This document shows, in pieces, positions 6,687 through 8,285 of a stretch of DNA of 8,285 bases. Within the stretch, counting starts at the first letter, position 1. Each line of letters begins with the position of its first letter. The position numbers were made by a program, and so were the translations under genes. Below the pieces are notes generated by a model. The model was not told the origin of the DNA and did not search any database. It worked only from the letters and a program-made list of their open reading frames with translations. The stretch covers positions 1-8,285 of the forward strand of contig DAHVXO010000089.1 in NCBI GenBank assembly GCA_027356675.1, written 5' to 3'. This stretch comes from Symbiobacteriaceae bacterium (lineage in GTDB: Bacteria; Bacillota_E; Symbiobacteriia; Symbiobacteriales; Symbiobacteriaceae).

Positions 6687-7693
6687 CATTCCCCACAAGA
6701 CTTGCGGACGACCAGATGGGGTTCCATCAAGTGCAGCGTGGGCTTGCGCGGCCGTTTGGTCTCAATGCGCTTGATCAGCAATTCAGCAGCTTTCTGACCC
6801 ATCTGCAGCGTCTGCTGGGCGATGGTCGTAAGGGGCGGGTCCAGGAGCGGCGTCCACTCAGCGTCATCAAAGCCCATGATGGCGATGTCCCGGGGCACCA
6901 CCAGGCCCTCGTCCTTCACGGCACCCAGCACTTCAAGATTGATCAGGTAGTTGGTGGCGAAGATCACTTCAGGACGGGGCTCACAGGCCAGCAGCTCCCT
7001 CACCTTCGCGCGGGCGGCTCCCGGACGAGCAGCGGCAACCTTGATCAGATCCGCCTCGACGGGAATGCCCGCTTCTGTCAGCGCCTGACGGTATCCCGCC
7101 AGCCGTTCTGAGCGGGAGCTCAACCCTTCCGGCGGATAGACAACGATGGCGATGCGCCGGAAACCCCGACCAAGCAAATGGCCCATGGCGAGAGCGGTCC
7201 CCTTGGAGTTATCCGAGGTGACCGTATCCGCCTGGACCCCCTCCAGCTTCCGGTCCAACAGGACCAGGGGAAAGCCACCGGCGGCGAGGTCCAGGAACAA
7301 CTCCTGGTTCTTGCCCGTGGTATTGATGATGAGACCATCCACCTGTCTGGCCCGCAACTCCTGGACATACCGGCGTTCCGTCTCAGGCGAGTCATCGGCA
7401 TTGCAGATGATGAGGCTGTAGCCCAGGGACCGGCAGTAATCCTCAATGCCACGGGTGATGGCTGTAGAAAACGGGTTCATAATGTTGGCCACAATCGCCC
7501 CAATCAGGTTCGTGCGCTTGCGCTTCAGGCTCCGAGCAACACCGTTGGGATTGAACTGCAAGGCAACGATTGCTTTCTCAACCCGATCGCGGGTTTCGGG
7601 ACTCATGAATTCGTACTTGCCGTTTAGCACGCGGGAAACCGTTGTTTTGGAGACGCCGGCTTGTTTGGCGACGTCGTTGATGTTGGGCGTAAG
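6686..7693 (-). CDS. LacI-family transcriptional regulator (KdgR-like), start codon not canonical
   Basis: About 335 residues, a full-length LacI-type repressor. An intact helix-turn-helix is encoded at 7681-7622: INDVAKQAGVSKTTVSRVLN, with the hinge-helix region FNPNGVARSLKRKRT following. The effector domain begins at LIGAIVANIMNPFSTAITRG and continues as a periplasmic-binding-protein-like fold, with TSDNSKGTALAMGHLLGRG and IMGFDDAEW typical of the family. The LNGKYEFMSPETRDRVEKAI stretch resembles Bacillota KdgR-type repressors, which fits the KDG-kinase-like gene in the operon. Oddly, no ATG, GTG or TTG lies between the in-frame TAA (7705-7703) and the helix-turn-helix; available codons are GGG GGG GTA CTT ACG CCC AAC ATC. 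I set the end at CTT (7693), where a family N-terminus of the form M-T-P-N-I would start. The first canonical start (GTG, 7630) would delete the DNA-binding helices. It may use a rare start, or carry a mutation or a read error. It probably represses this operon until the pathway compound binds. Confidence 0.88.
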   Translation of the reverse strand, partial: LTPNINDVAKQAGVSKTTVSRVLNGKYEFMSPETRDRVEKAIVALQFNPNGVARSLKRKRTNLIGAIVANIMNPFSTAITRGIEDYCRSLGYSLIICNADDSPETERRYVQELRARQVDGLIINTTGKNQELFLDLAAGGFPLVLLDRKLEGVQADTVTSDNSKGTALAMGHLLGRGFRRIAIVVYPPEGLSSRSERLAGYRQALTEAGIPVEADLIKVAAARPGAARAKVRELLACEPRPEVIFATNYLINLEVLGAVKDEGLVVPRDIAIMGFDDAEWTPLLDPPLTTIAQQTLQMGQKAAELLIKRIETKRPRKPTLHLMEPHLVVRKSCGE

Positions 7694-7695
7694 TA

Positions 7696-7702
7696 CCCCC
7701 CC
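7696..7702 (-). promoter_or_regulatory. Run of seven G, probable ribosome binding site of the regulator gene
   Basis: On the minus strand TAAGGGGGGG stands just before the regulator coding region. AAGGGGG could pair with the 16S tail, giving a start a few nt downstream, near CTT (7693) or ACG (7690). The run is also a place where slippage or a sequencing error could alter the frame. Confidence 0.4.
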
Positions 7703-7768
7703 TTATGCGACCAGGAGCGCTTTGGAACACAGTTGACGGGTCAGGTTTCGGAGATCGCCTTCCGTCAT
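7703..7768 (-). CDS. Possible 21-codon upstream ORF in frame with the regulator
   Basis: An ATG (7768) opens a frame that begins MTEGDLRNL, ends ALLVA, and stops at TAA directly against the G-run before the regulator. It is in the same frame as the regulator gene. No Shine-Dalgarno precedes it, and it may be chance. If translated, ribosomes ending at this TAA would sit on the regulator's start region and could reinitiate there. Confidence 0.2.
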   Translation of the reverse strand: MTEGDLRNLTRQLCSKALLVA

Positions 7769-7814
7769 GGTTTTACGAAACCGGTTTACGAAACCGATTG
7801 CGTTTATCGGTTTC
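7769..7814 (-). promoter_or_regulatory. Operator cluster: alternating AAACCG / CGGTTT half-sites
   Basis: Several overlapping symmetric elements sit 75-120 bp upstream of the regulator. A perfect 9-bp inverted repeat GAAACCGAT (7790-7798) / ATCGGTTTC (7806-7814) has a 7-bp spacer. Next to it is the CG-centred palindrome AAACCGGTTT (7778-7787), the form often bound by LacI-family repressors. The 12-mer TTTACGAAACCG (plus strand) occurs twice in tandem at 13-bp spacing (7772-7783 and 7785-7796). Most likely this is where the KdgR-like regulator binds to control its own operon. No convincing -35/-10 pair could be picked out around it. Confidence 0.7.
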
Positions 7815-7833
7815 TAAGAATACGACGGGACAT
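7804..7833 (-). CDS. Possible 9-residue leader peptide with a strong ribosome binding site
   Basis: ATG at 7833 is preceded by GGAGGAG with about 6-nt spacing, as good a site as any in the window, but encodes only MSRRILRNR before TAA. The peptide is Arg-rich (four Arg in nine), and its end lies inside the inverted repeat of the operator. It may be a regulatory leader peptide, a remnant of a lost gene start, or chance. Confidence 0.3.
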   Translation of the reverse strand: MSRRILRNR

Positions 7834-8060
7834 TCAGATCTCCTCCATTTGCTACAAACATATTTTTTTGAGGATACCCTGACGGGGGACACTCCTGAGT
7901 CAGCATCGGGGGTGGCAGCGAACGAGAAGCAGCAAATGACCCGTCCCGGCAATATCGAAGGCAGTGCCATGGTCCACGCTGTGCGAATGATCCTGCTAGT
8001 CGCTGTAAATTTAGCCGAACAAGCGCCGAAATACGGCACCCAATCGCATCGCGTACAGAA
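7834..8060. other. Gene-free stretch upstream of the operator cluster
   Basis: This holds no frame with a plausible start, ribosome binding site or recognisable protein on either strand. It has an A/T-rich patch (plus-strand TATTTTTTTG, 7861-7870) that could belong to a promoter for the leftward operon. There is also a small imperfect palindrome around CCTGAGTCAG (about 7894-7903). I could not assign a -35/-10 pair with confidence. The operon promoter most likely lies here or within the operator cluster. Confidence 0.5.
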
Positions 8061-8087
8061 GGCGCCAGCATCGCTGGCGCCCTGTTT
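8061..8087 (-). terminator. Intrinsic terminator after the cysteine-rich gene
   Basis: A perfect 9-bp inverted repeat GGCGCCAGC (8061-8069) / GCTGGCGCC (8073-8081) encloses a 3-nt loop, ATC. It starts about 10 nt after the stop codon of the leftward gene ending at 8091. On the minus strand AAAAC precedes the stem and TTCTGT follows it; on the plus strand CTGTTTT follows. It could therefore work in both directions, but only a minus-strand gene needs it here. It separates that gene from the sugar operon. Confidence 0.8.
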
Positions 8088-8090
8088 TAA

Positions 8091-8285
8091 TCACCGGGAT
8101 TGTTCCCCCACCAACGGCTCGCAGACCTGCGCCGGCATCGGCGGACAGCCCCCAAAGGCCGGCGAAACGGCGCACTCCTTGGGCACGACCGTGCCAAACG
8201 TGGGCACAAGCACCTTGATGTCGGCGGTGCTCTGCGTGGTGATGCATAGCTGAATCGTACAGCAAACGTTGGGCTCCCCCGACGA
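8091..8285 (-). CDS. C-terminal part of an unidentified cysteine-rich protein (5' end outside the window)
   Basis: The frame is open from the right edge to TGA (8093-8091), giving the last 64 residues of a protein whose start is outside. I do not recognise the family. The fragment has six cysteines, at fragment residues 8, 9, 14, 38, 47 and 55, including a CC pair. The stretch TADIKVLVPTFGTVVPKEC (20-38) looks like beta strands, followed by a Pro/Cys-rich end with GGCPPMPAQVCEP. There are no Lys/Arg-rich or membrane segments. A terminator begins about 10 nt after the stop, which supports a genuine gene end. Possible roles such as a metal-binding, surface or spore-coat-associated protein are guesses only; nothing ties it functionally to the sugar operon. 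Confidence 0.6.
   Translation of the reverse strand, partial: SSGEPNVCCTIQLCITTQSTADIKVLVPTFGTVVPKECAVSPAFGGCPPMPAQVCEPLVGEQSR

Noticed and set aside
7770..7795. Two 13-bp tandem repeats that could suggest a CRISPR-like or iteron array.
   Set aside because: There are only two short units and no spacers or replication genes; the half-sites fit a repressor operator better.
7740..7880. Sigma-70 promoter for the leftward operon (for example TATTCT or GATAAA as -10).
   Set aside because: None of the -10-like boxes has a credible -35 box at 16-18 bp, so no promoter position is claimed.
7868..7897. Imperfect hairpin AGGATACCC / GGGGACACTCCT.
   Set aside because: The stem is short with bulges, and the adjacent T-run lies on the wrong side for a plus-strand terminator while the minus-strand RNA has an A-run instead; probably chance.
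7705..8253. A 182-residue plus-strand open frame covering the gap right of the regulator.
   Set aside because: It runs through the operator repeats and the terminator hairpin, lacks a ribosome binding site, and has no recognisable domain.
8011..8265. An 84-residue minus-strand open frame overlapping the terminator.
   Set aside because: It runs through the terminator hairpin and is out of frame with the better-supported cysteine-rich coding end at 8091.

Overview
The window looks like a high-GC, Gram-positive-type bacterium, most likely a GC-rich deep-branching Bacillota (the kind of lineage that holds Symbiobacterium, Thermaerobacter or Limnochorda). The reasons are very strong AGGAGG-type ribosome binding sites, GTG starts, a lipoprotein-type solute-binding protein, a CUT1 sugar ABC transporter without its own ATPase gene, and a LacI/KdgR-type local regulator. 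I cannot name the genus.

All recognisable genes lie on the minus strand. Reading in the direction of transcription (right to left): the 3' end of an unidentified cysteine-rich protein (8285-8091) closes with an intrinsic terminator (8061-8081). A gene-free stretch of about 370 bp follows; its left part carries a cluster of alternating AAACCG/CGGTTT half-sites (7769-7814) that looks like an operator for the next gene. From there nine closely spaced genes form one apparent operon that reaches the left edge: LacI-family regulator, two ABC permeases, the solute-binding lipoprotein, a 2-keto-3-deoxygluconate-kinase-like PfkB kinase, a VOC-fold protein, a 3-hexulose-6-phosphate-synthase-like protein, a 6-phospho-3-hexuloisomerase-like SIS protein, and a beta-hydroxyacid dehydrogenase. 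Gaps are 72 bp or less; one pair overlaps by 4 bp (ATGA), and several ribosome binding sites lie at or within the end of the preceding gene.

Together the genes read as an inducible uptake and catabolic system for a sugar or sugar acid. The transporter brings the compound in, the dehydrogenase and kinase oxidise and phosphorylate it, and the HPS/PHI-like pair interconverts a hexulose phosphate with a pentulose phosphate plus a C1 unit, or performs a related decarboxylation and isomerisation. This combination (transporter, KDG-type kinase, VOC protein, HPS-like, PHI-like and beta-HAD) is not a textbook pathway that I recognise and is the main point of interest. The substrate cannot be read from the sequence.

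Other notable points: the LacI gene has an intact helix-turn-helix but no ATG, GTG or TTG in front of it; a 12-bp stem-loop sits just after the binding-protein gene and pairs fully only in the minus-strand RNA; and three genes have better starts than the longest open frame gives, fixed by Shine-Dalgarno position.
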